This document shows, piece by piece, positions 43,264 to 52,275 of a stretch of DNA of 64,000 nt; position 1 is the first letter of the stretch, and each line of letters begins with the position of its first letter. Made by a program: the position numbers and the translations under genes. This DNA comes from an uncultured Acetatifactor sp. (lineage in GTDB: Bacteria; Bacillota; Clostridia; Lachnospirales; Lachnospiraceae). The notes beneath the pieces were generated by a model. It saw nothing but the letters and a program-made list of their open reading frames with translations. It had not been told where the DNA came from and ran no database searches. Location: positions 1-64,000 of the forward strand of contig NZ_CAJUCP010000002.1 in assembly GCF_910585425.1 (NCBI RefSeq), read 5' to 3'.

Positions 43264-43689
43264 ATCTTTCCCCACTCCTTCATGTCCACCCGTCCTGCAG
43301 GCCCTCCGGTCTCCCATCCTCCCTGATGCGGATCCCGTCCTCCCGCCGGACTTTTTATGGTTTCCATCCTGTCCCCCCAATGGGCCCGCGACATCCTCCG
43401 CGGAAAGCCCATGGCCGTCCCTGCAGGCTTTCCGCCACGCCGATACATCTGTCGCATCAGCGGCATCGCATCGCGCCCGGAATCCCCTTCATGCTTCACA
43501 TCGGGAACGGCATAAAAAAATGGCATTTAGACAAGGAAATCCTTTCCCTGCATAAATACCATCCGTGGTGTCCATATCTAATCTGTACTCGGCGCAGTCG
43601 GCCGAACTGCTTTCCTGTACTAAGTATATCGACATGTTCGCGGCTTTCTTTAGCCTATTTTTTCCATCTTGTCCGACCGCCGGCCCCGA
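43264..43689. other. Intergenic stretch with no identified gene
   Basis: About 425 bp between the EF-hand gene start and the SseB-like gene end, both leftward. Open frames here are short, proline- or arginine-rich and lack ribosome sites. I see no clear promoter, terminator or RNA. Confidence 0.5.
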
Positions 43690-44190
43690 TCACTTCTTCT
43701 GCTTCTGGGCCGCCTGCTTAGCCTGGGCCGCTTTGGCGGTCATCATGCCGGCCAGCATCTCTCTGGGCAGGATGATGTTGGCCCCGAAGGGATTGACCAC
43801 CATGCCCAGGGCGGGGCAGAGGTTCCCCTTGGGATCCCGGCGCAGTATCATGGCTGCGTATTCCTCCAGCTTCAGGGCGAAGGAGGGGAATTTCTGGTTC
43901 TTCTCCTGCCATTTGTCGTACTCGGCCGCGTCCGTGAAGGCCATGAAGAATTTCGCGCCGTCCGGCGTGTTCAGCATGGGGAACTGGACCTTGCTGTTGG
44001 GAGCCAGGACAAGCTTGCCCTCGGCGTCCTCCGTGGGGGCCGGTTCGATGATGGCCGGGGTGAGGAAGCTGGCCTTGGTCAGCTCTCCCATGAACATATT
44101 GCGGTGCGCGGGCGTGTCCTCGGCCTTCATCAGCTCCAGCGCGCCTACCAGCATTGGATTGGATACGGTTTTATTGAATTCCATGGTCAT
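43690..44190 (-). CDS. SseB N-terminal domain protein
   Basis: A 166-residue soluble protein with the SseB-type alpha/beta pattern: SNPMLVGALELMKAEDTPA, then FLTPAIIEPAP, VQFPMLNTPDGAKFFMAFTD, then a helix and IILRRDPKGN-like strand near LCPALGMVVNPFGANIILPREM. The role of the domain in Firmicutes is unknown. GGGAGGTAT precedes ATGACCATG. A perfect 28-bp inverted repeat lies upstream of the start. Confidence 0.82.
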   Translation of the reverse strand: MTMEFNKTVSNPMLVGALELMKAEDTPAHRNMFMGELTKASFLTPAIIEPAPTEDAEGKLVLAPNSKVQFPMLNTPDGAKFFMAFTDAAEYDKWQEKNQKFPSFALKLEEYAAMILRRDPKGNLCPALGMVVNPFGANIILPREMLAGMMTAKAAQAKQAAQKQKK

Positions 44191-44253
44191 ATACCTCCCT
44201 GTCCCCTTTGGAGGACAATCTCTTAGAATCTTGGTTCTATTGCCTAAAGCCTA

Positions 44254-44320
44254 CAATAGAATCCTGTCTTGGATTCTATTGCCTGTGGTCTACAATAGAA
44301 TCCAAGACAGGATTCTATTG
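44254..44320. repeat. Perfect 28-bp inverted repeat
   Basis: Arms at 44254-44281 and 44293-44320 are perfect reverse complements separated by 11 bp. Each arm is itself a palindrome: CAATAGAATCC and GGATTCTATTG around a 6-bp spacer (TGTCTT in one, AAGACA in the other). A decayed third copy (GGTTCTATTG) lies just left at 44233-44242. It may be a MITE remnant, a recombination site pair or a hairpin terminator. Confidence 0.85.
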
Positions 44321-44418
44321 TCATAAACCCATTATAGCCAGTCGGTGTGGCTTTCGCAACAAAAATTTCTGCGGAATCGCAATAGCTCACTCCTGCTGCG
44401 CCTTGCCGTCCTCCCACA

Positions 44419-46038
44419 TCATACACTTACCGGAAATACATACTCCCGCACCATGACCTGCTGCATATCATATAGTCCCCTCATCATCGACCTGGGCGCA
44501 TCAATCAATAATACCGGTTCTCCCGTACCTCTGATTACCGCCAGTCCGTCCATAAGCCTATCCTTCTGATATTTGAAGTAATCTAATTTCTTTTCATGTG
44601 TGGCATTATATGCGTCAAAGTTTGCCTGGTACCGATCATAAGGCACATGATTGGTGATTCGTTTCTGGTTGAACAGATACAGGCCTTTTTCTTTGGAAAA
44701 ATCCTTCTCGGCTATCAGCCTTTCTATACGGGCATATAGGTCTGACTTTTCCATATGTTCCCTCTGTTGCTGCACCCCGCCTGAGAACACGTCCTCTTCT
44801 TTGACATCTAAGGCCTGATATTTCCTAAGCTGTTCCACGAAGAAATAGATATCCTCAGGACATCCATGCTTTTTCTTTTCGATTGCATGCAGCTTTTCAA
44901 AAAAATAGCTGTCCGTAAATGCCAGATAGGCTTCGTTCTGCTCATGCATTTCGATAATGCTGTATATCTTCTGAGGAGAGTAGAACGTAAGCTCAGAAGC
45001 GCTGTTCATCATCCAGTACACTACTTCCCGGAGCATTTTGCCGACAATCGATGTATACTTATTGAAAATGACCTGTGTATACGCCAGATATCTGTTTACC
45101 ATATACTGATCCGCACAGCCGATTCCTTTTTCCTTCACCCCTACGATCCATACTTCCTCATGACCAATACAGACTTTTTTCATATCAAGGTTCTGCAGCA
45201 GGGCCCCTAAATCGAATGCGCCATAGGAGGCTCCGGAAAATGTGGCATCCCGCAAAAGATAATCGATTCTGTCCGCATCCAGCTCAGAATGCAGCATCTG
45301 GAGCATGGCGGTAAAGTGCTCCGGGAAAGCGCCCTTCTCATACACATAATCGCTGTTTCCCTGAATCAGGGCACATATGTCATCGATTATTTTTTCTGCA
45401 AACTCCTGGATTTTGCTTTCTTCGCGCTCCTTTGTCCATAGATAGCGATCGTCATCGAAATAGCCCTCTCTGATTCCTTCCATGATTATCTTTTTAATCG
45501 AGCTGCTCTTTTGTATTACATATGTAGTAACTGTCTCATGATGATACTTCCCCTTCACCACCAGTTCTCTTTTGGGAATCTGGTTTTTCAGAGGGGTATC
45601 CGTTTCTTCCGATTTGTCAATCAATCGGTAAAGATTCTCCTGGACATCGTTCAGGAATGTCTCTCTGACCGGCGTTATGCTAAATGCCGTCACGCTTTCT
45701 TTTCTGTCATATACCTGCTCCAAATCATGGGACAGCGGGTAATGCCCCAAATCGTGCAGCAGCCCGGCCAGTCGCATCAATTGCCTCTCGGCCAGGCTGA
45801 ACCTACCCAGATGCAATGCCATTTGATCGATGACATGCATGACTCCCAGGGAATGGATATAGCGATTGTGCAAAGCTCCGGGGAAGATTCTTTTGACCAG
45901 TCCTAATTGAGAGATGTCCTGTAGCCGTTTGAAGATAGGGAGACGTTCAATTTTGTCCTCCATGAACGTCAACCCTATAAATCCGTGAACATTATCAAGG
46001 ATATAATTTACGAAGACCATTTCCTTTGTGTCCAACAT
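44419..46038 (-). CDS. HD-domain hydrolase, YwfO/EF1143-like
   Basis: A 539-residue cytosolic HD-domain protein of the SAMHD1-like group, whose characterised members cleave dNTPs. Metal residues are in NRYIHSLGVMHV and LLHDLGHYPLSHDLE; the following Asp is in LDADRIDYLLRD. This matches the YwfO/EF1143 pattern: LPIFKRLQDISQLGL near the N-terminus, then the HD core, then a long C-terminal region. The partner gene, a YwgA-like protein, lies 12 bp upstream, as in Bacillus. Base composition is AT-richer than the surroundings. dNTPase activity is inferred from the family. Confidence 0.85.
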   Translation of the reverse strand: MLDTKEMVFVNYILDNVHGFIGLTFMEDKIERLPIFKRLQDISQLGLVKRIFPGALHNRYIHSLGVMHVIDQMALHLGRFSLAERQLMRLAGLLHDLGHYPLSHDLEQVYDRKESVTAFSITPVRETFLNDVQENLYRLIDKSEETDTPLKNQIPKRELVVKGKYHHETVTTYVIQKSSSIKKIIMEGIREGYFDDDRYLWTKEREESKIQEFAEKIIDDICALIQGNSDYVYEKGAFPEHFTAMLQMLHSELDADRIDYLLRDATFSGASYGAFDLGALLQNLDMKKVCIGHEEVWIVGVKEKGIGCADQYMVNRYLAYTQVIFNKYTSIVGKMLREVVYWMMNSASELTFYSPQKIYSIIEMHEQNEAYLAFTDSYFFEKLHAIEKKKHGCPEDIYFFVEQLRKYQALDVKEEDVFSGGVQQQREHMEKSDLYARIERLIAEKDFSKEKGLYLFNQKRITNHVPYDRYQANFDAYNATHEKKLDYFKYQKDRLMDGLAVIRGTGEPVLLIDAPRSMMRGLYDMQQVMVREYVFPVSV

Positions 46039-46050
46039 ATCGCCACATCC

Positions 46051-46536
46051 TTATGCTGCCAGTATCTTTTTCAATACCTTCATCGCCTTCTGGTTCTCTT
46101 TCCGGTTCCGCAAATCCTTCTTCCGGTTTTCAAGAGCTTCGATGATTTCCTCGTCAGTATAGGATGGATATACATACTTCTTCAAATACAAAAGGGAAGC
46201 AATCGCCTCCGCCCAATAGCGCAGGGAATATTCCGTTTCACAGAAGAATGCCTTTTTCAGGCATTCCATGATTTCCATGGCCTCCTGGCTAAATGTCACG
46301 GATAATGCGGGCGCGTCTTCTATGGCAATCTTCATATCGTCGCTCAGCTCCGCTGAGAAAGGGCCATACTGATCCCATACGAATTCATAATCTCCGCATG
46401 AAACCCCCCGTTCCCGCATCAAAAAAACAGCCTTTTGCAGCATGACCCTGTTGTCCATGCTGTCGGCGTGGAATTCCATCCCATATACATTGCGGAAAAC
46501 AGCGTTCAATAACCGCGGCTGCGAAATCCTGTCCAT
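46051..46536 (-). CDS. YwgA-like protein, partner of HD hydrolase
   Basis: A 161-residue all-helical protein. The pattern LQKAVFLMRERGVSCGDYEF followed by VWDQYGPFSAELSDD is that of YwgA and of DUF4065/Panacea-like proteins, some of which are antitoxins or adaptors. The start at 46536 follows GGGAGG. It is first in a two-gene unit with the HD hydrolase. A regulatory or antitoxin-like role toward the hydrolase is possible but unproven. Confidence 0.7.
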   Translation of the reverse strand: MDRISQPRLLNAVFRNVYGMEFHADSMDNRVMLQKAVFLMRERGVSCGDYEFVWDQYGPFSAELSDDMKIAIEDAPALSVTFSQEAMEIMECLKKAFFCETEYSLRYWAEAIASLLYLKKYVYPSYTDEEIIEALENRKKDLRNRKENQKAMKVLKKILAA

Positions 46537-46656
46537 ACTCGCCCTCCCTAAAAACAATGCCGAAAACCAGTAAAGCTCACACGTTTAGTATACTATATTA
46601 TCATAATATTACAACCTCTGTGACGAAAAATTTTTGAAATTTTTGAAATTTTCAAA

Positions 46657-46680
46657 AGGAACCGCCACCTGGCGGTTCCT
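46657..46680 (-). terminator. Terminator of the ABC exporter/FHA operon
   Basis: AGGAACCGCC (46657-46666) pairs perfectly with GGCGGTTCCT (46671-46680) around ACCT. On the minus strand it is followed by TTTTGAAAATTTC. The gap up to the FHA gene (46681-46834) includes a short coding-like frame reading VLVEMGVTQGEKLLRAALPA before a stop, perhaps a gene remnant. Confidence 0.8.
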
Positions 46681-46834
46681 GAAAAGAAAATCTATGCAGT
46701 CCTCTGCAATGCGGGAAGCGCGGCCCGCAGCAGCTTCTCCCCCTGGGTCACGCCCATCTCTACCAGCACCCGAGAAAACTACCTGGGTTCCGGACTCTCG
46801 CCTCCATCCCCATACATCCGGTTCAATCCTTCCT

Positions 46835-47179
46835 TCAGACGATTCCGCGTTCAGGGCGCGCATAGCGCAGGCCAAACTCCACTGGGCCGATGGAAATGGT
46901 CTCCCCGCTCCGGAGCCTGTTCTGTCCCTGGATGCGCATCCCGTTCAGCGCTGTTCCCTGCGGAGAGCCTAAATCCTCGATATAGACCTGGTCTCCATCC
47001 ACTCTGATGCAGGAATGCAGCGGGGCTACCTCCGAATCGTCAAATATGATATCGCAGTCGGCCGCGCTGCCAATGGTCAGGCGGTCATGCAGCTCCAAAG
47101 ATGCCGTCTTGTTCCTGCACCTTCCCGCATATACCTCAATCTGTATGGGAATGCCTTGCCCTGATTTCCGGCCAATCAC
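46835..47179 (-). CDS. FHA domain protein
   Basis: A 114-residue protein made of one forkhead-associated domain, which binds phosphothreonine peptides. Seen are the LTIGSAADCDIIFDDSEVAP and HSCI signature, then EDLGSPQGTALNGMRI. It has no other domain. It overlaps the ABC exporter stop by 4 bp, so it is translated with it and may link the exporter to Ser/Thr phosphorylation. No kinase gene is nearby. Confidence 0.88.
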   Translation of the reverse strand: MIGRKSGQGIPIQIEVYAGRCRNKTASLELHDRLTIGSAADCDIIFDDSEVAPLHSCIRVDGDQVYIEDLGSPQGTALNGMRIQGQNRLRSGETISIGPVEFGLRYARPERGIV

Positions 47180-49119
47180 TCTTTTCCATCCACGCTCCCG
47201 CGCCGCTGGCTCTCATACAGCTCCCAGAACCGTCCCCTGCGCTCCAGCAGCCCGTCGAAGTCCCCCTCCTCCACAATCCTGCCGCCCTCCATCACCAGGA
47301 TCCTGTCGGCATTTCGGATGGTAGACAGCCTGTGGGCCACTGTGACGGTGGTCAGGGAATGGGCGAGGCGGTCCAGGCACTGCTGCACCTCCCGCTCCGC
47401 CCCGGAGTCCAGGGCGGCGGTGGCCTCGTCCAGAAGGAGGATGGGCGCGCCTTTCAGGATGGCCCGGGCGATGGCAATGCGCTGCCTCTGGCCGCCGGAG
47501 AGCTGGCCTCCCTGCTCGCCCGCCTGGGACTCATAGCCCCTGGGGAGGCTTACGATGAAGTCGTGGATGTCCGCCATCTTCGCCGCCTCCTCTATCTGGG
47601 CCTGGCTGGCCTCAGGGCGGCCCAGCGCGATGTTCTCCCGGAGGGTGCCGTCGAAGAGGGTGCACTCCTGGGGCACATAGGCGAAGAGCTCCCGGATTGC
47701 CGCCAGGGAGAGCCCTGCGCTGTCTTGGCCGAAATAATATATATTTCCATCCGTTGGCGCGTAGAAGCCCTCCATCAGCTTAATCACCGTGGACTTCCCG
47801 CCGCCGGAGCCGCCTACGATGGCCAGGTGCTCTCCCCTGTGCAGGACCAGGTTAAGATGCTCCAATACATTTTGCCTCGGCTCATATGCTCCACTCTCAG
47901 CCGGGCCGTCTCCCTTTGTCACAGTCCCAGCCCTGCCGCCCCTCTTTGTCCCGGCCTCGGTTCCGGCCTTAGACATGCCAACTGCTTTCGCTCCAGCCCC
48001 GGTCGTGTCAGCCACTTTTGCTCCAGCCTCGGCTTTGCCCTCCCCGGCCTCTCCAGCCTCACGCATGCCTATGCCATAGGAAAACCCCACATCCCTGAAT
48101 TCCACCGCGATGTCCGCGTCCCTGCCTATCTCCCTGCTGCCCTCCTCCAAATCCTCCAGAGGCTCATCCAGCAGCTTAAAGACCCGCTCCATGGCCACCA
48201 GCCGGGACTGGGACAGCAGCAGGAAAGTGCTCAGCCGGAACACCGAATCCGCCATCATGCTCATCAGAGTGGCATGGAACACCGCTTTCCCCAAGGTCAC
48301 CTGGCTGCCCGCCAGGACGATGCCCAAAATGAACCCCACCGCCTGGGCAGACTGGGCGAAGAAATCCACGGTGCCATAGGTGATGCCCATGACCGTCTGG
48401 CTCTTCATGCGCTTCTCCCGGATCACGCCGCAGGCGGCTCTGTAGCGCCCGGCCAGGGCCGCCTGCAGGGCGAACACCCGTATCACGGGAATGGAGCGCA
48501 GGGCCTCTATCAGGAAAGAGGCGGATCCGGCTATCTCCTCCTTCGCCCCTCTCTCCAGACGCTTGGCCAGGGGATTCAGGTACAGGGACAATCCCATGTT
48601 GATGCCGCTGTACAGCACCCCCGCCACCGCGATGTGCCAGTCCCCCATAAGCAGCATCACAAGGGTGATTGGAAAGATTACCGCGAACCGGATCAGATTC
48701 ACTACCAGAAAGGTATTGAACACCGCCATGGCTCCCTCCGCGTCGCTGGTCAGGCGGGTGATATAGTCACCGATTTTGTACCGGGCCATGGCCCCGTTTG
48801 GCATATGGAGGATATGGCCGAACAGGAGCTTCCGCAGCCGTACAGTGCCCTGGGCAGCGGAAATGGCCTGGAGATACTTGCCATAGACCACCGGCGGCAC
48901 GAACAGCAGGAACACCGCCAGCATCCAGAACAGGGTCACCATGATGTCGCCCTGGCTGGCCCCGGTGACGATGTCAATCAGCTCCTGGTTGATATAAGGC
49001 ATGGAAAACAGAATAGCCAGCTCGAAAGCCCCCAATGCCAGGCCAAGGAGATATCTCTTCCGGGCCGGGCCCATGTAGAAGAAGCTTCTATAGTATAATG
49101 CGAACATGGATTTCTTCAT
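47176..49119 (-). CDS. ABC exporter half with NBD insertion
   Basis: About 647 residues: a six-helix type IV exporter membrane domain (about 15-320) and an ATPase domain with Walker A GGSGGGKST, signature LSGGQRQR and LLLDEATAALD. Between the A-loop region (FRDVGFSYG) and NVLEHLNLVLHRGEHLAI lies an unusual low-complexity insertion of about 70 residues, rich in Gly, Ala, Lys and Thr (roughly 47870-48080). The ATG at 49119 with GGAG upstream is preferred over 49137. It follows a second exporter gene and probably forms a heterodimer with it. Substrate unknown. Confidence 0.9.
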   Translation of the reverse strand: MKKSMFALYYRSFFYMGPARKRYLLGLALGAFELAILFSMPYINQELIDIVTGASQGDIMVTLFWMLAVFLLFVPPVVYGKYLQAISAAQGTVRLRKLLFGHILHMPNGAMARYKIGDYITRLTSDAEGAMAVFNTFLVVNLIRFAVIFPITLVMLLMGDWHIAVAGVLYSGINMGLSLYLNPLAKRLERGAKEEIAGSASFLIEALRSIPVIRVFALQAALAGRYRAACGVIREKRMKSQTVMGITYGTVDFFAQSAQAVGFILGIVLAGSQVTLGKAVFHATLMSMMADSVFRLSTFLLLSQSRLVAMERVFKLLDEPLEDLEEGSREIGRDADIAVEFRDVGFSYGIGMREAGEAGEGKAEAGAKVADTTGAGAKAVGMSKAGTEAGTKRGGRAGTVTKGDGPAESGAYEPRQNVLEHLNLVLHRGEHLAIVGGSGGGKSTVIKLMEGFYAPTDGNIYYFGQDSAGLSLAAIRELFAYVPQECTLFDGTLRENIALGRPEASQAQIEEAAKMADIHDFIVSLPRGYESQAGEQGGQLSGGQRQRIAIARAILKGAPILLLDEATAALDSGAEREVQQCLDRLAHSLTTVTVAHRLSTIRNADRILVMEGGRIVEEGDFDGLLERRGRFWELYESQRRGSVDGKE

Positions 49120-49189
49120 CGTTTTATCTCCATTCATCCCTTTTCATCCATTCCATAGTCAGCGCTGTTCGGTTCACACTCCCGTCATG

Positions 49190-49358
49190 CCGCTTCAGCG
49201 GAACATACAACAGAACGCAGTTCTGTTGTCAAGAACAATCGGTGCAAGCCCGTAAGAATGCCTGCACAAAGCGAACCTTGTTCACTTGGCATTCTTACCG
49301 GAATGATTTAGATTTTCTAAGGTTGGGTACTTTCCAACCTTAGAAAATCTTCATTCCG
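49190..49358. repeat. Cluster of four hairpins between exporter genes
   Basis: HP1 CCGCT/AGCGG (49190-49201). HP2 ACAACAGAAC/GTTCTGTTGT (49207-49229). HP3 GTAAGAATGCC/GGCATTCTTAC (49252-49298). HP4 CGGAATGA plus a 17-bp stem (49299-49326 with 49334-49358), 25 paired bases with one 3-nt bulge. HP4 includes the last codons of the upstream exporter gene. They fill the gap between the two halves of the exporter. Confidence 0.85.
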
Positions 49359-51121
49359 TGCATACTTTGCATTCGGTACATCTCATAGTACATCCCCTTT
49401 TTCGCCAAAAGCTCCTCCGGAGTCCCCTCCTCGGCCACCCGGCCCCTGTCCATGCAGTAGACATAATCCGCGTCCTGCACGGTGCTCAGCCTGTGGGCTA
49501 TGATGACGGCCGTCCGGCCCGCCAGCAGCTTATCTAGGGCCTCCTGCACCTCCCGCTCCGTCTGGAAGTCCAGGGCGGAGGTGGCCTCGTCCAAAAGCAC
49601 CAGATCCGCCTTCTTCACCATGGCCCTGGCGATGCACAGCCGCTGCTTCTGGCCCCCGGACAGGGAATTCCCGCCCTCGCCTATGCAATGATCCATGCCC
49701 TCCGGGAAGCCGTTTACGAAATCCCACAGGGCCACCTGGCGCAGGGCGTCCTCGCAGTCCTGCCTGGTGGCGGCAGGGCTGCCGTAGGCCACGTTCTCAT
49801 AGATGCTGCCGTCAAAGAGCACCGCGTCCTGGGTCACGATGGCCATATGGGCCCTCAGGGCCGCAGCCTCCCACTCTGCGGACTCCACCCCGAACAGCTT
49901 AAGGCTCCCCTTACCCGGCAGATAGAACCGGCAGATGAGCTTAATGAAGGTGGACTTCCCGCAGCCGCTGGCCCCCACGATGGCCACCTTTTTCCCTCCG
50001 GGAATCCTGATGTCCAGTCCCGCCAGGGCAGTCACCGCCTCATAGCTGCCGCCGTTCCCATGCCCGCCGCCGGATTCCCAGCCGCCGTCAGCCCCATAGG
50101 CAAAGTGCAGCCCCGAGGCCTCACAGGGCATTTCTCCCTGGGCCCCCCGCACCACCCCCTGCCATTCCTCCGGGATGTCGATAGCCTCGTAATACCGGCA
50201 GGCACAGGCGGCGGCCCTCCTAGCGCAGAGCAGCATGTAGTCCGAGTGCTCGAAAGCCGTGGTGATATAGCCGCTCAATGTGACGAAAGAGATGAACGCT
50301 CCGGCGCTGAGCCTCCCTGCGGACACCAGGCAGGAGCCCACCAGAAACAGGCACATGGTCTGCATCACGGTGGCCACATATTTCACCCCCGTCATCTTCA
50401 TGGCCAGCTTCTCGGACTTCACCTTCTGGCCGTAGGCCCTGTCGATGGCCCGGTCGAAGCGCTGCCCCAGCACCTCCTCCCCCGCGAAGGCCTTCACGGT
50501 GAGGGCCCCGGTTATCATGTCTGACGCCAGCCCCATGGCCGCTCCGGTGTCGTCCATGGAGCTCTTGGACTGAGCCTGGACGGGCCTGCTGATGGCACTG
50601 ACCATCCACAGGGAGAGAGGCAGGATTACCAGATAGGCCACGGACATCTGCCAGGACAGGAAGATGCAGGCCACCAACCCGAACAGACCGGAAAAAATCC
50701 GTCTGGAGAAATCGCTGAGATGGTTGGCGGAGAAAATGCTCAGGAAGTCGATGTCATCGTTGAGCCGCACCGCGATGTCCCCGGTGCGGAACTTCCTCTC
50801 CAGCACCGCCACGTCCCCCCTCATAATCTTCCCAAAGGCCCTGGTCCTGACCTCCAGGAACATGCTCTCCGTGACCCGGCCTATGATCGTATAATGCAGG
50901 GCCGTGCGGACGCAGTCGGCCAGGATGAAAGCCGCCATCAGGACCGCGCAGCCCAGCATCTCCTCCACCAGCCCGGCGATGCCATAGTCCACAGCCCGCC
51001 CCCAGTAGGTGGCCGACAGCATCTTCAGAATGCCTGAGAGCAGCGAGATGCCCACGATAAAGGCGATGCCGGGGAGATGTTTCCTGTTGTCTATATAAAA
51101 ACGTAAAAGCGTGTTTTCCAT
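49340..51121 (-). CDS. ABC exporter half
   Basis: A 593-residue exporter with an N-terminal six-helix membrane domain (about 15-310) and an ATPase domain: GASGCGKST, LSGGQKQRLCIARAM, VLLDEATSALDFQTEREVQE. It carries a small Gly/Ser-rich insertion before the ATPase core (GADGGWESGGGHGNGGSYEA). It is the first of two exporter genes, separated from the second by a hairpin cluster, and lies 15 bp downstream of a glycosyltransferase gene. The pair likely forms a heterodimer. Lipid, glycan or peptide substrates are all possible. Confidence 0.92.
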   Translation of the reverse strand: MENTLLRFYIDNRKHLPGIAFIVGISLLSGILKMLSATYWGRAVDYGIAGLVEEMLGCAVLMAAFILADCVRTALHYTIIGRVTESMFLEVRTRAFGKIMRGDVAVLERKFRTGDIAVRLNDDIDFLSIFSANHLSDFSRRIFSGLFGLVACIFLSWQMSVAYLVILPLSLWMVSAISRPVQAQSKSSMDDTGAAMGLASDMITGALTVKAFAGEEVLGQRFDRAIDRAYGQKVKSEKLAMKMTGVKYVATVMQTMCLFLVGSCLVSAGRLSAGAFISFVTLSGYITTAFEHSDYMLLCARRAAACACRYYEAIDIPEEWQGVVRGAQGEMPCEASGLHFAYGADGGWESGGGHGNGGSYEAVTALAGLDIRIPGGKKVAIVGASGCGKSTFIKLICRFYLPGKGSLKLFGVESAEWEAAALRAHMAIVTQDAVLFDGSIYENVAYGSPAATRQDCEDALRQVALWDFVNGFPEGMDHCIGEGGNSLSGGQKQRLCIARAMVKKADLVLLDEATSALDFQTEREVQEALDKLLAGRTAVIIAHRLSTVQDADYVYCMDRGRVAEEGTPEELLAKKGMYYEMYRMQSMHGMKIF

Positions 51122-51136
51122 ATTTGTCCAAATCTC

Positions 51137-52153
51137 CTATTTTGCCCTCAGCTTCCCTTTTCCCATGTGCCAGTATTCCCTGACAGTAGCGAAATAGCTG
51201 GGCAGCTCCCCAACCATGGGTTCCTCCATCCAGCCCCTCAGGGCCTGGGACAGTCCTGGCTCTGGAAGCCCGGTGGAGATGAAATACGCCGCCATGGCCC
51301 GGTATTTCTCCAGAAGCCAGGGCAGATGCGGGTCCGCGGGACTGATCTCCAGCGTGGTGCGGCGGTACAGATCCAGGCAGTTGACGCAGTAATACAGGCA
51401 GTTCATCTGCGCGAAGAACACATATCCCTGAGAATGGCAGTAGCGGATCCTGTCCAGGTTCGCATCCAGGGCGTCATATCTGGCATGGGAAAAGCTCCCC
51501 TTTGTGATGCTCTCCGGATTGGTATAGTAACGGTATAAGGGCAGGTCTGTCGTCACCACCGCCTCCGCTCTGTCCATGATGCAGTGCATGACAGCTTCGT
51601 CTTCATGGATCCTGCCCACAGGGAACCGGATGCCCTGAAGCATTTCCCGCCTGTACAGCTTGCCCGCCAGCATGACCCGCAGGGAAGAGTCGGCGCTTAA
51701 AAATGCCACCATGACCTGCTCCCTGTCAGGATAGACCCGCTCGTCCGGATTGTTTATGTCCATGGGGGGCATGGCGTCCTCGCCGGTGTGCCCCATCTTG
51801 CACTGTACGATGTCCGCCCCATGCCGCACCGCCAGCCCATAAAGGGTCTCGATTGTCCGGGGATGTAAGAAGTCGTCGGAATCCAGAAAGAAAAGATATT
51901 CGCCCCTGGCCTGCTCCAGGAGCCTCTGCCTGGCGTGGGATACGCCCAGGTGCTGCGCTACAGTCAGGCTCACCGGTATGGCGCTCTGCTCCCCGTAGCG
52001 CCGTCCGATCTGTGCGCTCCCGTCCGTGGAGCCGTCGTCCACCATGCAGATCTCCAGATTGGGATAGGTCTGGGCCAGGACGGAATCCAGGCATCTGGCC
52101 AGGTATCTCTCCACCTGGTACACGGGAATCAAAACGGATATCAATGGTCTCAT
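51137..52153 (-). CDS. Glycosyltransferase family 2
   Basis: A 338-residue GT-A fold glycosyltransferase: VLIPVYQVERYLARCLDSVL at the N-terminus, MVDDGSTDGS, then FFLDSDDFLHP with the DxD-type metal motif, and HEDEAVMHCIMDRAE. These enzymes move a sugar from a nucleotide donor. The acceptor is unknown. Position directly before the exporter genes suggests a cell-surface glycan or a modified exported product, an inference from gene order only. Confidence 0.9.
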   Translation of the reverse strand: MRPLISVLIPVYQVERYLARCLDSVLAQTYPNLEICMVDDGSTDGSAQIGRRYGEQSAIPVSLTVAQHLGVSHARQRLLEQARGEYLFFLDSDDFLHPRTIETLYGLAVRHGADIVQCKMGHTGEDAMPPMDINNPDERVYPDREQVMVAFLSADSSLRVMLAGKLYRREMLQGIRFPVGRIHEDEAVMHCIMDRAEAVVTTDLPLYRYYTNPESITKGSFSHARYDALDANLDRIRYCHSQGYVFFAQMNCLYYCVNCLDLYRRTTLEISPADPHLPWLLEKYRAMAAYFISTGLPEPGLSQALRGWMEEPMVGELPSYFATVREYWHMGKGKLRAK

Positions 52154-52275
52154 AAGCCGCCCCCTCGCTTTACAGGCGCTTTTTGCCGCGCCTTTTTTGC
52201 AGTATAGCAGACCTGTGGCGGATTACAACCCGTTTTGCATGAACGGTCAAAAATAAGCCTGTTTTGGCAGCCGGA

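Noticed and set aside
44244..44426. 60-codon ORF over the 28-bp inverted repeat
   Set aside because: Its repeated IES and GFYC residues follow directly from the DNA palindrome. There is no ribosome site.
46609..46875. 88-codon leftward ORF after the FHA gene
   Set aside because: It crosses a strong terminator hairpin and overlaps the FHA gene. Only a different short frame inside looks coding.
47101..49098. 665-codon rightward frame over the ABC exporter
   Set aside because: It mirrors the exporter coding sequence. The minus strand has all the ATPase motifs.
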